NCBI GenBank assembly: GCA_033675545.1 | Contig: JAWDGP010003315.1 | Location: 199,001-263,000, forward strand | Source: Elysia crispata | Taxonomy: Eukaryota > Mollusca > Gastropoda > Plakobranchidae | Length of the DNA stretch: 64,000 nucleotides | Direction: 5' to 3' | In this document: piece by piece, positions 15,171-44,957 of the stretch | Layout of the letters: the number at the start of each line of letters is the position of its first letter | How positions within the stretch are numbered: position 1 is the stretch's first letter | The notes under the pieces: generated by a model | The model's database searches: none | What the model saw: only the letters and a program-made list of their open reading frames with translations | Told to the model about the DNA's origin: nothing | Made by a program: the position numbers and the translations under genes

Positions 15171-16573
15171 TAATAACAAATTAATTATCTAGATGAAATA
15201 TAATCATTATTAACGCTCCTCTTTGTCGAACAATACTGCAGAATGCTAGAATTAATATCAAGTATAATATATGTCGGGCAATGGGAAAAAAGGGAAACCT
15301 ACTAAAACAAAAATTACTAATTAATGCCGTTACAAAGAAACAACTCGGAAAAGGCACATAGATAAGGTTGGATTAGACAGATTTATTAAGTGGGAAAAAC
15401 AGAAATAGGAAAAGAAAAAAATGGAAATTTAAGAGGTTATGAAAACTAAGTAAGATTTATAACTGCAAACTCCAACTAACTCCAGGTGCTTAAGAACCAA
15501 AATCTCCAATTAAAAAAGGGCTATAAACTAAAAGATCAAAACTTACTTAAAGACTGAAACTAATTTTATGATAAATCATTAACAGTAAACGTGAACGTGA
15601 GCTAAAAGAGTTACAAAAAACTCAAAAGATCAATCCAACTAATACAAGTCAATTAAACTAAATGTTAAACTATTAGCAGAATTTAATCCAAACAGGAGGT
15701 GAACAAAATTGATAAAACAAGCAAGGGGTGGGTGTTTTTGGCCCCACCCACAAGCTGTTAACGGCTAAATAGGCCTGGTACCCAAACCAAACACAAACCA
15801 TATACTTTAGATCAAGTACGGCCCAAAATCTCTCTCCCTCTTACACAAGTAAACACAATCAAAGCAAAAAAACAAAAGCAAAAAAAAAAAAACTCAATAA
15901 ATCAGACCAAGCGGAAGAATAATTAAATCAAAATGCAAATTCAAAAAACATAAAATCATGAAATAAACAAAACCAAGCTTTCCATCCTCTCTCTCAACCG
16001 TGGAAGCTTTTAATTTAATAATAGCAAACGATCTTACCTGTAAGTTAGATGGCCTGTCATGCTAAACCACTGTTTTGAACGGAGGTCAAGGCTGGTTTTT
16101 GGTCTCCGTTTTCTTCAGGCATGTGAAGAGCTGTGATGCCGTCGCGATCTTATAACTTACTTCTGATTCGTTTTGTAGTTGTAGTTTTGTAGCAGATTTT
16201 TTTTCCTAAGCGAACGTATTGAAAAAATTTCTTTTCTTTTATCTAAAATTAGCTTGGTTTTGAGGATATAATCCTTTTCCCTCCAGTCGTATGATAGTTT
16301 TTTGGAAGCTATTATGATGTTTGGTATCAGTTATTTCACCATGATAGCAGTAGGTCCTGTGCGGCTGATATTTGGATTTTTTTTTCATTTAATTTTTCCA
16401 TGTCATTGACCTCTGTGTTTTTCTGTTTTTTTTTTTAATGTTATTTTTTTTATTTGTGTGTCCAGGGTATTTTACTAATATGACACTCCACCTACATCTC
16501 GACCGCTGATATTCTTATCTCCATAAGATCAGAATATCAGCTGTTGTCAGAGACCTCGTTTCATATCCATACT
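15171..16573. other. Non-coding stretch
   Basis: A-rich, without a credible exon. A GGGTGGG ... CCCACCC inverted repeat lies at about 15727-15750. Poly-T rich near 16375-16460. Could include old transposon remains. Confidence 0.4.
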
Positions 16574-18604
16574 GGAGGGTAGACTAACTATAATATGTTG
16601 CTAGAAATATTTAGTGTTGGTGGGTAGACTAACTATAGTATGTTGCTAGAAATATTTAGTGTTGGTGGGTAGACTAACTATAGCATGTTGCTAGAAATAT
16701 TTAGTGTTGGTGGGTAGACTAACTATAATATGTTGCTAGAAATATTTAGTGTTGGTGGGTAGAATAACTATAATATGTTGCTAGAAATATTTAGTGTTGG
16801 TGGGTAAACTAACTATAGCATGTTGCTAGAAATATTTAGTGTTGGTGGGTAGACTAACTATAATATGTTGCTAGAAATATTTAGTGTTGGTGGGTAGACT
16901 AACTATAGCATGTTGCTAGAAATATTTAGTGTTGGTGGGTAGACTAACTATAGCATGTTGCTAGAAATATTTAGTGTTGGTGGGTAGACTAACTATAATA
17001 TGTTGCTAGAAATATTTAGTGTTGGTGGGTAGACTAACTATAGCATGTTGCTAGAAATATTTAGTGTTGGTGGGTAGACTAACTATAATATGTTGCTAGA
17101 AATATTTAGTGTTGGTGGGTAGACTAACTATAATATGTTGCTAGAAATATTTAGTGTTGGTGGGTAGACTAACTATAATATGTTGCTAGAAATATTTAGT
17201 GTTGGTGGGTAGACTAACTATAATATGTTGCTAGAAATATTTAGTGTTGGTGGGTAGACTAACTATAGCATGTTGCTAGAAATATTTAGTGTTGGTGGGT
17301 AGACTAACTATAGCATGTTGCTAGAAATATTTAGTGTTGGTGGGTAGACTAACTATAATATGTTGCTAGAAATATTTAGTGTTGGTGGGTAGACTAACTA
17401 TAATATGTTGCTAGAAATATTTAGTGTTGGTGGGTAGACTAACTATAGCATGTTGCTAGAAATATTTAGTGTTGGTGGGTAGACTAACTATAATATGTTG
17501 CTAGAAATATTTAGTGTTGGTGGGTAGACTAACTATAATATGTTGCTAGAAATATTTAGTGTTGGTGGGTAGACTAACTATCATATGTTGCTAGAAATAT
17601 TTAGTGTTGGTGGGTAGACTAACTATAGCATGTTGCTAGAAATATTTAGTGTTGGTGGGTAGACTAACTATAATATGTTGCTAGAAATATTTAGTGTTGG
17701 TGGGTAGACTAACTATAATATGTTGCTAGAAATATTTAGTGTTGGTGGGTAGACTAACTATAGCATGTTGCTAGAAATATTTAGTGTTGGTGGGTAGACT
17801 AACTATAATATGTTGCTAGAAATATTTAGTGTTGGTGGGTAGACTAACTATAATATGTTGCTAGAAATATTTAGTGTTGGTGGGTAGACTAACTATCATA
17901 TGTTGCTAGAAATATTTAGTGTTGGTGGGTAGACTAACTATAGCATGTTGCTAGAAATATTTAGTGTTGGTGGGTAGACTAACTATAATATGTTGCTAGA
18001 AATATTTAGTGTTGGTGGGTAGACTAACTATAGCATGTTGCTAGAAATATTTAGTGTTGGTGGGTAGACTAACTATAGCATGTTGCTAGAAATATTTAGT
18101 GTTGGTGGGTAGACTAACTATAGCATGTTGCTAGAAATATTTAGTGTTGGTGGGTAGACTAACTATAATATGTTGCTAGAAATATTTAGTGTTGGTGGGT
18201 AGACTAACTATAGCATGTTGCTAGAAATATTTAGTGTTGGTGGGTAGACTAACTATAGCATGTTGCTAGAAATATTTAGTGTTGGTGGGTAGACTAACTA
18301 TAATATGTTGCTAGAAATATTTAGTGTTGGTGGGTAGACTAACTATAATATGTTGCTAGAAATATTTAGTGTTGGTGGGTAGACTAACTATCATATGTTG
18401 CTAGAAATATTTAGTGTTGGTGGGTAGACTAACTATAGCATGTTGCTAGAAATATTTAGTGTTGGTGGGTAGACTAACTATAATATGTTGCTAGAAATAT
18501 TTAGTGTTGGTGGGTAGACTAACTGTAATATGTTGCTAGAAATATTTAGTGTTGGTGGGTAGACTAACTATAATATGTTGCTAGAAATATTTAGTGTTGG
18601 TTGG
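16574..18604. repeat. 45-bp minisatellite, about 45 nearly identical units
   Basis: Unit: gggtagactaactataatat, gttgctagaaatatttagtg, ttggt. The period is exactly 45 throughout, with no indels seen. The main variation is at one site: ataatatg (A), atagcatg (B), atcatatg (C), plus one atagtatg. Rare private changes are agaataac (unit 5), taaact (unit 6) and actgtaata (unit 44). No open reading frame crosses it. Confidence 0.98.
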
Positions 18605-18693
18605 TAGCGGAAGATCATGGCAGATGATTACTTAAAACATGTTTTACAAAGTTCTTTTCGCAATTTCGATTCTTTTCTCTACTTCTTTTGCAG

Positions 18694-18728
18694 CTCTGCC
18701 ATCATCTGCCAGAAGGGCGTCTTGATAG
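18694..18728 (+). CDS. Candidate 35-bp microexon
   Basis: A strong acceptor, ttttctctacttcttttgcag, ends at 18693, and a GT donor (gatag|gtacaa) follows 35 bp later. Two of three phases are open; one reads SAIICQKGVLI. Joined to the exon at 10881-10980 (phase 1) it would give a stop after ten codons. No transcript evidence; offered only because the acceptor is unusually good for this window. Confidence 0.25.
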
Positions 18729-19780
18729 GTACAATAGCGAAAAACCATGTTACACCAGAATCTCTAATCTACATAAAGAAATCATAAAAAAAGGTTAAGA
18801 CGCATTCAGATCAAGGTCATGAGTTGGCTAACGACATACTTGTCTATGCTTTGCTTCATCTGCAACTTATCTTTAAAGACCTAAGATGTAGAGGCTTAAT
18901 AGGTTTACTAAGTTCTTGCACTGAAAGTCTTTACTTTTATTAATTGCCTAGCATAATGACAATGAAAATAAATGCCCCAGCAAATGAGCATTTTTTTTTT
19001 GTTTTTATTGCTTTTATGCTGCTAATTGTTTTGCTTTGTTTTGATTCTTTTTTATTCTTGAATGATGTTATTGTTTGTCTCTTTGTTGCCGGATGGACGG
19101 CGTGCTTTCATGAAGTCTCTCAAATTACTTTAATTTTATCATCTTCATCATTGGAGTAAAAAAGAGACGAGTCCTCCAGCTCTAAGCATGATGCCTGGGT
19201 GAGAAACAGCGCTCTACCTACATGAAACTTTGATCTTTGTTTCCTAAGGTAATATTTACAAATTAGGCAGTTAAAACAAATGAAGTAGACATACAAATTT
19301 TAATATCCTCAGAATAAAAAAAAAAACTACTTTCAATTTGAAACGTATAGATGTTGAATTATTAAATAGGCCTAAAAATGTTCATATTTTGATCGGCCTT
19401 TACAGAGATCTTTTTAAGCCTCGCCAACATTTCCACTTAAAGCTTGTTCCTAAGAGGAACATGTGCGATAGACGCAGGGGAAAAATACAAATAATTACTA
19501 TGTGGCAATCACTCGATGCAGCACTGCATGTTCTCGTTACAAATTTGTATATAGTCTTCCCTTGCCCTTGAAAAAATGCTGATTTGTACCTCTTTTAAAC
19601 CGGCGAGTAACTTCAGTAGATATTTATCTAGCTGTTTGTCTACAAGTACAGTCCAATTTGTGCGACAAAAAGGCGTTCAAACTGTCAACTTATTCATTAC
19701 TTATAACGTATAGTTCGTTCAAAATGACTGACATATCCCGTTTTTATGCTTGATTAATCCCTACTTATATAAAAAAAAAT
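18729..19780. other. Non-coding stretch
   Basis: Small frames at 18944-19159 and 19338-19571 lack domains and splice signals. Confidence 0.4.
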
Positions 19781-19799
19781 TTAGTGCTCATTGTGTGCT

Positions 19800-20230
19800 C
19801 CCCTCCTCGAATTTTTGACTATCTCCAGAGACTTATTCACACACTTGAAAATTGCAAAATAGTTTTTTTCTTATGAAATACTATACATCAGCTTAGGGAC
19901 ATGTCCCCCATTTTTCAAAAAGCAATGTTTTGTTGTCATTAAATAAAAATTAGACCTTTGATATTATTTGCTCTTCAATGTACGCCTCCCGTAATGGCCA
20001 CCAACTTCACTAGATAGCGGTAACTCTAAAATTATGATCTGCTTACACATTGATCGTTGCCCATCACCACAGACTTACACAGTCACTTAAAAAATAACAA
20101 AACATTACGGACATGACCGCCACTTTTTAAAAAGCAAAGCTTATAGTCAATAGATCAAAAATAGACCTTTGGCATTACTTTGTCTTCAATTTAGATCTAG
20201 ATCTACCTCTCCTGCATAGCCTAGGCCAAC
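19800..20230. repeat. Old imperfect tandem duplication of about 230 bp
   Basis: Shared blocks occur in the same order: agactta..cacacactt, gacatg..ccccat/ccgccact, ttt(t)aaaaagca, then tagacctttg(a/g)(t/c)att then tcttcaat. Copy one is about 19825-19985 and copy two about 20068-20195. Confidence 0.55.
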
Positions 20231-20369
20231 CAGCCATAAGACCACCTCAGTCTGAGTGATATAATAACTGTGGAAGATAGATCGATATTACGATGGCAGG
20301 TGAGAAAAAGAGACGTCTTTAAGACGATCCAGATACTTAGAAACACTCAATCAAAATCACCCCCCCCCC

Positions 20370-20373
<4 letters not shown>

Positions 20374-20418
<45 letters not shown>
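20374..20418. repeat. (TA)n microsatellite
   Basis: Pure TA run following a C10 run. A shorter (TA)n with CTAT repeats lies at 20585-20665. Confidence 0.95.
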
Positions 20419-20421
<3 letters not shown>

Positions 20422-21089
20422 GTTCCTAGACTTTAGTTTATTTAGAAAATACGTTCAAGCGTTGACCCAGATAGCAAAACAAACAAATGCATTCTGAATA
20501 TTTAGGTTGTCTAGTGTGATACGCGAACACACTCGTTGCACACCAACAGTACAAACTAATTTTCATATCTTACTGTCTATTCATCTATCAATCAATCTAT
20601 CTATTTATCTATCTCTTTATATATATATATATATATCTATCTGACTTCTTATCTATCTATCTATGAGTAATTGTCAATCTCTGCTGATTTGCAATATACC
20701 TGTGCATGTAAATGTGAAAATGGACAAAATGGCTGACATGTGTTGATGCGAAGCTTTTGCTTGGTCGACTGTTTTTCTTGAGTGCTTGCTGGATAATCAA
20801 TGAAAGGATTCTTCATGTATCTCACTCGACCTACATTTAATCACAGAGGTTTGAACAGTTATCTTAGACGATAAGAACCGAGTCAGACTTACTGAACTTA
20901 GACTCTAGATTTATAACGTCGACATTCTGTGCTGACTAGAAATGAAAATTGCAAATGGCCCCTCCTACGCTTCTTTTCTAGGTCAAGACAGTATTGATAA
21001 TTATGTTCTCCTTTGTGACAAATATCAATCGAGAGTGATAACCGTGTACGAATAGTTCCAGGCGTAATTAGCTCGATTAGATGAAAGAC

Positions 21090-21840
21090 ATGTGAACTTT
21101 AAACAAAACAAAACAAAAATATGGTTAACTGTCCAGAATCCTATCAGCAACGCCTATCATGGTTCCAAAGTACCGAACAAAAACCGAGCTGACTCAGATA
21201 ATTTTTATAACGACTTAAATATCATAACTGATGTAGGAAAAAGTCTTATTAATGAATTTATGTCGCAAATGGAAGGTGTAAAAAGAAGATGACACCTGAA
21301 TTGATAAATCGTCTTAAGTAAAAGGAGGAATATCGGAGAAAACTTGGGCTCGGCGAAGATAGACACTTATTTGTTACACACAGTGCTTGTAATCACCTCC
21401 AAAGACACATTACAACATGGATATGACAATGGCAAAATAAAACAAATAGAGAATTGGTTAACATTAATTGATCTTATTATACTCGAACGCCACAGATATC
21501 GATTTAAAATTTCCATTTATATACGACAACTCCCCTTACAAGCGACCATAAACTTGTAAAACCCAACTACAGACTAGAGCAACTTCAGAGAGGCTGTCGA
21601 TGCAAAAACCTAATCACAATAGAATAAAACTCAACCTTTCCAAGATTTTGAAGAACTAGTGTGCCAAAAAGCATACAACCGCTACTTGAGCACACGGCTG
21701 GAAAACCTTATGCCAGACTTAACAAAACCAACTCACCCAAGGAAACATGGAAAAAGAAACTGCTATTAAAGAATCAACCGAGTCAAGCTTTGGTACAAAG
21801 GCCTAAAAAAGATCAAATAGAACATTTTAAATAAACTATA
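21090..21840 (+). pseudogene. Decayed non-LTR retrotransposon trace
   Basis: No intact frame. Near 21530-21565 a frame reads TTPLTSDHKLVK, which matches the SDH catalytic-His box at the end of APE-type endonucleases. It is followed by Lys/Arg-rich fragments of the kind found between endonuclease and reverse transcriptase. Flanking fragments are broken in all frames. It appears to be a different family from the LINE copies at 1-1826 and 52850-55850. Confidence 0.35.
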
Positions 21841-23976
21841 TCTGTACAGTTCTAAAACCAGAACCTTCGAGTAAAAGCACTGCACAAAAATGACAACTTA
21901 ACTTTTAAAAAGTTCAAAGAAAGGGTGAAATATATATATATATATTACTAAAACAAAAAAAGGACCCAAAAGAAAATAGGCGCACAACTTTATAACTACG
22001 GGACCAAAGAATAAGAAGTGTGGTGTTTTTGCTTTCTATTTGGATTTAAAACAAAGAAAGAGAACCAGAGGGCAAAGTAGAAAACATCATTCTAAAGAGT
22101 GACGATGCCAGGTTATGTAGCATATAAAGTACTAAGTTTAAAGAAAGAAAAACACGAACAACTTAAATTTTGAGAAGGAAATTGCAAACTTAGACTGTGT
22201 CACGCTTGGAATCGTAGCCGATTTTTTTTAAGAGGAAGTTCGAAACTGCTTTGTACACAACATCTGAGCGTGGGTTGTTTGGTTTTGCTTTTTTTATTTG
22301 ATTAAATTTTTTTTTTCAACAATATAATTTTAAAGTGAAACTTTTATTAATTTATTAGACACTTTGTTATCATCAGCGTCTAATCCTATCGAAACATGCC
22401 TATTTTTAGACTTAAGACGCAAGAAATTAAAGTATATAAATGTAGAATTTAGCGCAAACAAAGAGATCTTTGGTCAAAATAATTCTTTTTAAATTATAAA
22501 CATTGGTCCAAACATATAATAATTATAGATTTGGATCTCGGTCAGGTGTATGACAAGATCTAGATTAGGACAAGTCTGCCCCTTCTGTTTAGATCTGTCT
22601 TTAGTAAAGGCCTGCGATATCTATACCTAGTTTAAAACTCCAGCGAAGAGATAGCTGGTAGAAACCGTGATGGATATTGAAAAGTCAGATATAAAAATCT
22701 TACTCTTTGATCAAGCGTAACTATCAGCCGGATAGTTTTTTGAGGCTAGTGAATGGAGAGGACTGATTACTTTCTACAAATTACAAATTGTGTGTTAGGC
22801 TTTGGCAAGGGCCATTACAGATTTAGAGATGCTTTTTCCATAGTTAGTTTCCACCAAAGTAAAGCACGGCAGACAGAGCAGGGACATACAAATAGCTTGC
22901 ACCCAGGATCTACACAGAAAATGTTACACCGTAAATCACTGTTCGAGCAGTTCTCCTGAACATTCCTGAACAGATTATCAACGACAATGATCTAACATAA
23001 CTTTGTTTTTTTTTGTTACATCTTTATCAACACAATAAGAAATTCAACTACAGAGGCAAACACTCTGCGAGCAACAGCGGAACACTATGAGCCGACCGCT
23101 TCACTCCGCTCCTATCATTGCGGTAGGTGATCTATGTTTAGAGCATGCAGTGAAACAAGCAAGATCCATCGTGTCCCAGCCTTGTGTCGGACGTCGAATT
23201 CATCTCTTCTCAGCAAGTCAACATCTCAAAAATGCATTAAGTATTCGAGAAACATATACTTATACGTGCAATATATTGACGAAGTTTAGAACACTATCAA
23301 GAAGCTAAACAATCAGGAAAGGCACCATGTATCAAGGAAGTAAGAATCTGTACTCTACTCAGACTGAGTAACAAAGGCTAAATGCTTTCCACAGAAAAGA
23401 ACTACCAAACCCGCTAAACTCACTCTACCGAGGTACAGAATTTTAAAACGCAGCCGAGATCTTTTCGCCTACATTGTTATTGAGATAAGACAGAGACAAT
23501 GAGGTGCTTGAAAAACAGGCCAAATGGACGAATTCTTTCTCCAGCAGGGAGCTAAAATCCAGAGGAAACTTCTTATACCACCACCGGTCAGCCTAAAGAG
23601 AGACATTTCCTGTAACCAGCCAGCCAGCTGAAACTGACCACCCAAACGACGGTGACAAACCCAGGACTATAAGCAAGGAAACGAGAAACTGCATTGAGAC
23701 CTGGTGGATGAATAAAGAGACTGAAGGCTCTAAGTCAAGTAAGTCATAGTGTATCTTTTATGCATGTATTTTGTCTACTACTTGACCAACGTGCAAATTT
23801 GTCAGTTCATCACTTTCTGGATTTATTTGCACTCTTTTGTTTTGCCTCTTACTCTATGCCTCCCTTCGGGCATAACTCTCTGCTTCAGTAACTCTTACTC
23901 TAAGTCTTCATCTCTGTATTTGTGTGTGTCTCCCCCTCTCTCTTTTTGAAACTCGTATTCATATTTATCAAACTAT

Positions 23977-23978
<2 letters not shown>
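21841..23978. other. Non-coding stretch
   Basis: Small frames at 22753-22959 and 23087-23308 have no recognised domain and no convincing splice sites. A short (TA)n lies at 21931-21944. Confidence 0.4.

Positions 23979-24036
<58 letters not shown>
23979..24036. repeat. (TA)n microsatellite
   Basis: Pure TA run of about 29 units. Confidence 0.97.
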
Positions 24037-24038
<2 letters not shown>

Positions 24039-24205
24039 ATATTAGTATATTCCGGTTGTAAGTAAATATCTACATTTATCGGTAACTACAGTAAGTCTTT
24101 CTCTCCATAAGGGTGACCTACACTTTCTCTCTCTGATTTCTTTGTTCTCTGTCTTTTCTCTCTGTCTGTCTGTCTGTCTCTGTTTTCTCCCTCGCCCGCC
24201 ACCCT

Positions 24206-24208
<3 letters not shown>

Positions 24209-24286
<78 letters not shown>

Positions 24287-24315
24287 TCTCTCTCTCCCTG
24301 TCTCTCTCTCTCTCT
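24209..24315. repeat. (TC)n microsatellite
   Basis: TC run with single interruptions near 24280 and 24297; flanking sequence is also CT-rich. Confidence 0.97.
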
Positions 24316-24740
24316 GAGTAGTTCGCTTTCTCTTTTCTTACTAATGTCTTTCTTTCACATTTCCTTTTCACCCTACTTCTTCTTGACTATCTATATCTAT
24401 ATATCTTTCTATCTATTTGTGTCTGTCGAATGTTGTTTCTAATTTACCATTTAAATTGCCAACGTGGGGACAATAACTCATATAAGTTCCACAAAAAGCT
24501 ACATTGATGGCCAAAATAACTTACAGTCATTATACTAAAAGACAACCAGTTGAAGATTAAGTACAATTAACACAGAAAATCTTCTTTGCCGCTAGAGCTT
24601 GAAAGCCATAACAATAGTTTAGGAACTAATCTGCCATTTGAAAAAAAGCAACATAGAGTGTAATTTACCAGGGAAAAATCGTAAACAAAATTCAAAACCT
24701 CTCATCCGCCAAAATAAATATGTGTCCATTTTGTCTTTTA

Positions 24741-24899
24741 CAAAAAAAAAAAAAAAAAAAAAAATAGATATTTGCAAAGAGGCCTAACCTCATCAACCGA
24801 AGCAAAAGATTTCTCTTTCTGTGCTCACAAGAAACGTTTCTTGCCGGAAAAAGGCAACATCGCTCGAATGTCTGTCTGTCTGTCTGTCTATCTATCTAC

Positions 24900-24976
<77 letters not shown>

Positions 24977-25136
24977 CATCTATTCATCTATCTATTTATC
25001 TATCTATCTATCTAGCTAGCTAGCTAGCGATCCATCTATCTTTCAGTGTATGTATAATTTTATATACATATATTTATCTATTGCTTATTCATTCATCTAA
25101 CTCTCTATCTTAGGGGCTATTTATTGAGCTAGCGAT

Positions 25137-25200
<64 letters not shown>

Positions 25201-25215
25201 CTATCTATATTTCTA
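24741..25215. repeat. Poly-A and two (TATC)n microsatellites
   Basis: A23 at about 24741-24763, TATC repeats at 24878-25025 and again at 25135-25210, separated by a degenerate stretch of the same flavour. Confidence 0.95.
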
Positions 25216-27243
25216 TCCATGAACCTATTTATCTATATGTAAATTTTAATCTCTTATTCGGAGGGCAGCGCATTAAATTCTCCTTTCTTAAAAAAAACTA
25301 TTGATGGTTTTTAAAAGTCTATATTAGTAATTCGTATGTGTCGTTGGCTAAAAAAAAAAAAAAAGAAAAACAATAGTGGTTGGTTTATATATTTTATTCA
25401 GTAGCTGGGAACAGCCACATATAAAGGGGAAACTACAAAAAAAAAAAATCCCTGTATTACAGATGGGCACAAAAAGTAAATCCATTAATGACAGTTTCGT
25501 TTAACCATACTTCCAACGTAAATATTGTTGTTCTTGTGTTTTTTAAGGGATTGTTAAATAGAAAATTTGAGACATTTGTACTTTAACTGAAACTTCTCAT
25601 CCGCTTTATTGAAACCCCTTCAGCGATTAAATCTAGGATTTAATGAACGTCAAATCCGAACTGTTCAGAGTGTTATCCGCTGTTTGAGAATGTGTGTGTG
25701 TGTGTGTAGTGGTCAAGGAGTCGGGCCAACTTGAGATACATCGAAATTAACTCACCGATGGCGCGAATCTTTGATGGATTTCTACCGAAACATTTACAGT
25801 CGGAGGAAATACATTGAACTGAACATTTTAATGGCTGCAATCAAATCAAGAGCCCTGTGTCTAGCTTTGTTCTTTTATGGAATTGGTAACATATAATGGA
25901 TATATGAATTGACTACTTGAAAACATAATTTCAGATTGTGTTGTCTTTGTAAACTTAGATCACACAAGATGTATATAAGATAATGTGTAACATTTAGTGC
26001 GAGGAACAGGGAGGAGGAAAAACGACCTGACGTGGCAAGAAAGGAAAACACTGAAACGGTTAAACATTCTTTACTGTTGTTATGATTTTTTTTTCCCAGT
26101 TTCCACATTTCAATGTCATAGTACATTGCGTTTGCACGTTCTAATAATTCTTGTCTTCCACCAGATTAGAAAACTGTCCTTCTATTCTGGCATCATTTTG
26201 CACGAGGGCGAGGTGGGGTTACTTTAAAGTGGGCCTACATTAAAAGAGCTCGCAATAGATACAATTTATACTTTTTACGGTTGGAAAAAAAGATACAGCG
26301 TGCATTACAGAATAATGAAGGGAACGGTCATTAAAATATATTGATGGGGTACTATTTGATAGGTCTTTCTCAAAGCGCAAATCAATGATTTGGTTTAGTT
26401 TTAGAAATCTTGTAGTGTACGCACTGTCTGTCTGTGTGTGTGTGTGTCTCTCTGTATGTATGTATGTTCTCTTGATACCTCCCTCCTTGTTACACAAAAC
26501 CACCTATAGCATCTGTCTCTAATTTAACTGAAAGAAATTAATGATTATAGATACGGGCAAAATCAAAAGGCTCCAGTTGACCATTAAACCCAGGAGAGAG
26601 AGACACACGTAAATTAAAAAACAAAAAACAAAACTGCGCACAGGTTAGCGCAGGTGTTTATGTTTTAAAAACTACACAGTTAGGGTAGAATAAAGTGAGT
26701 GAATCCGACTGTTTCGGGACACTTTCTCCTCGAATCTGAGAAAGCGCAGCTCTAGATCTAAAGACGCGTAACCCTTGATCGAAGGGCCGACAGTGTGCCA
26801 CGTCTGGGACTGAGGGACCTCACGTTTAGAAAGGAAACCGCGGCTCTCTGCGCCCGAGGCCTTTTTAAGTCTAGACTCCAGAGCGTGTAACCATAGAAAT
26901 AACCTTCGCCATAGGGCAAAGACTACAACAATATACCGTTATTATTTAAGGAACTTTGGGCATTTTAAAGTTTTTGTTCAGTGAGAGTTTGGACTGAACA
27001 AAAAGTGATATCTGAGCATTATTATGCATTAATTATCTTAATAAGTTTACCGTAATTGATCACCAAAAACCTTAGAGTATCTTTAACAAGGTTTGTTTAC
27101 TTCGGCGCCTCGGCCTGTGGTTGTGGAGGACTCCGGTCAGCCCCACATGGAGGTGAGAAGAATCCTCACACTGCTTCCACGTAGTTCACAGCCACAAACA
27201 CAGGTGAGGACTGTCCAATAATAAATTGGGTTCAGTACAAGCA
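25216..27243. other. Region downstream of the GPCR gene, non-coding
   Basis: This lies downstream of the receptor stop codon on the minus strand, so the part nearest 27243 is probably 3' untranslated region. 26700-26900 is GC-richer. I found no clear AATAAA on the minus strand. No independent gene seen. Confidence 0.4.
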
Positions 27244-43347
<16,104 letters not shown>

Positions 43348-44957
43348 CTGGGGTAGAGATGGAGTAGTCAGTTGGCAATATTAGTTATACACGCAGACAC
43401 ATAGATGTGTACAAAAGGCATGAAAGGATCTCTAACGTTGATGGTTAACACTGCATTCAACTACTGTATTTAAATGATAAATATACTATCCAAAATTAGC
43501 TCTGTATTGAAACTCGAATTGACTCACATAAGAAGACTAAAGGAAGCAGGAGTGCTTTTCAGCTGAAGCCAGCTCTTTAATAGACTTTAGAAGAAAGTTC
43601 CTTTGAAAAACTAACCACATTTATCAGGCTTTTAACACGTAGACAGAACTCGGGAGAACGTGCTTAAACTTATCTACTTTCTCAAACTCAACGAAAACCA
43701 GATAGTATTTTAATAAAGCAAAGCGCTCCAGGAAATTGCTAAAGCCACAGGTTCCTACCTACTGACTCTAGATATAATATTAGTTGAAAATTTCTCCCAT
43801 TGTTATCCTAGTGCTTCCTTCCCCAGTGTACGTCTCTTTCTTTGTTTGTCAATTCATATGTCCATGACTCTGTCTCTAATCGTTGTCTCCCTGACTATCT
43901 TTTCCTCTTTCTCTTTCACTCTCTGTCCATTTGTATATTTGTCTGCCTGTCTTCTTCCTTCTCTGTCTCTATTTCTGTCTTTAGTTTTCTTAGTCTGTCA
44001 TTTTTCTCTCTCTATCATTCGTTGCTTTCAGTCTGTCTTAATCCTTTTACTCTTGTCCTGCATATTAATTTCGCCCGTTAATTTCCTGTTTCGTTTTGGC
44101 TCACTTTGTTTCAATCTTCCCGCCGTTTTCTCTCTGTATCTTTCCTCAAGAACAAACACATTAAGGGTTTAAAATCACGGGTTTTGTTTACATGATTTAG
44201 CCTAATGCCTAAAAGACCATTTTGTGAGGACTTTTTTGCTTTCACGAAAAAAAAAATATTTAAAAACGGATGTGATGCTTTTTGTCATTGAACCCTTCAC
44301 ATGTTAACAATTATTTTCACCTTTTATTCTATTATTTTAAATTTAACATTTCGATTTTTTTTTAATCAATCTTTATGGCTATGTAAGTTTAAGAAAACAA
44401 AATACCGTGAATAATTTCTGAGGTCCGCAAAACAAAACTTTCCCTCCATAGGCTCTTCTTGCATGCAGACCGAAGCAAATATCAATGTCTCTCAATACCA
44501 TTTGCACACAAACACACATACACACACACTCATAAAATACGTACACATTATGGATACACAATGTTCCGTCTATGGAAATTCAAGTGACTAAACGTTACAC
44601 CTTTTTTTTATTATTATTGATTTTGGTACCCATCATAAAATAAAGAAATTCTTAAAATATATACTTTTATATATATATATGAAAAGAAAACAATATGCAT
44701 TGCACTCAAAATCTTCAATCCCTTTTCTGGTTCAGTTTTTATAAAACACGCATTTCGTATTGGAGACACGATTCAGTGGGATCTCTCAGTAAAGCATTGT
44801 GCTGTTAGTTGATCTATTGACTTCCTCACCCTGTATAGGAGCGTACTTTTTGGGCAGCGGATCGACTAGATCTATATGAACATTGCTTTATTTAGTTGTA
44901 TAATGTTGGCATTTCAAGCCTAAAAACTTACTTTTGTTTGTTGAACATAGTTCGCAC
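43348..44957. other. Upstream flank or intron of the GPCR gene
   Basis: The missing N-terminal receptor exon should lie in this direction. I saw no minus-strand stretch ending in a donor that reads as a glycosylated extracellular N-terminus. CT-rich at 43840-44110. Confidence 0.4.

Noticed and set aside
16574..18604. CRISPR array
   Set aside because: No alternation of repeat and unique spacer; units are identical end to end in an animal genome.
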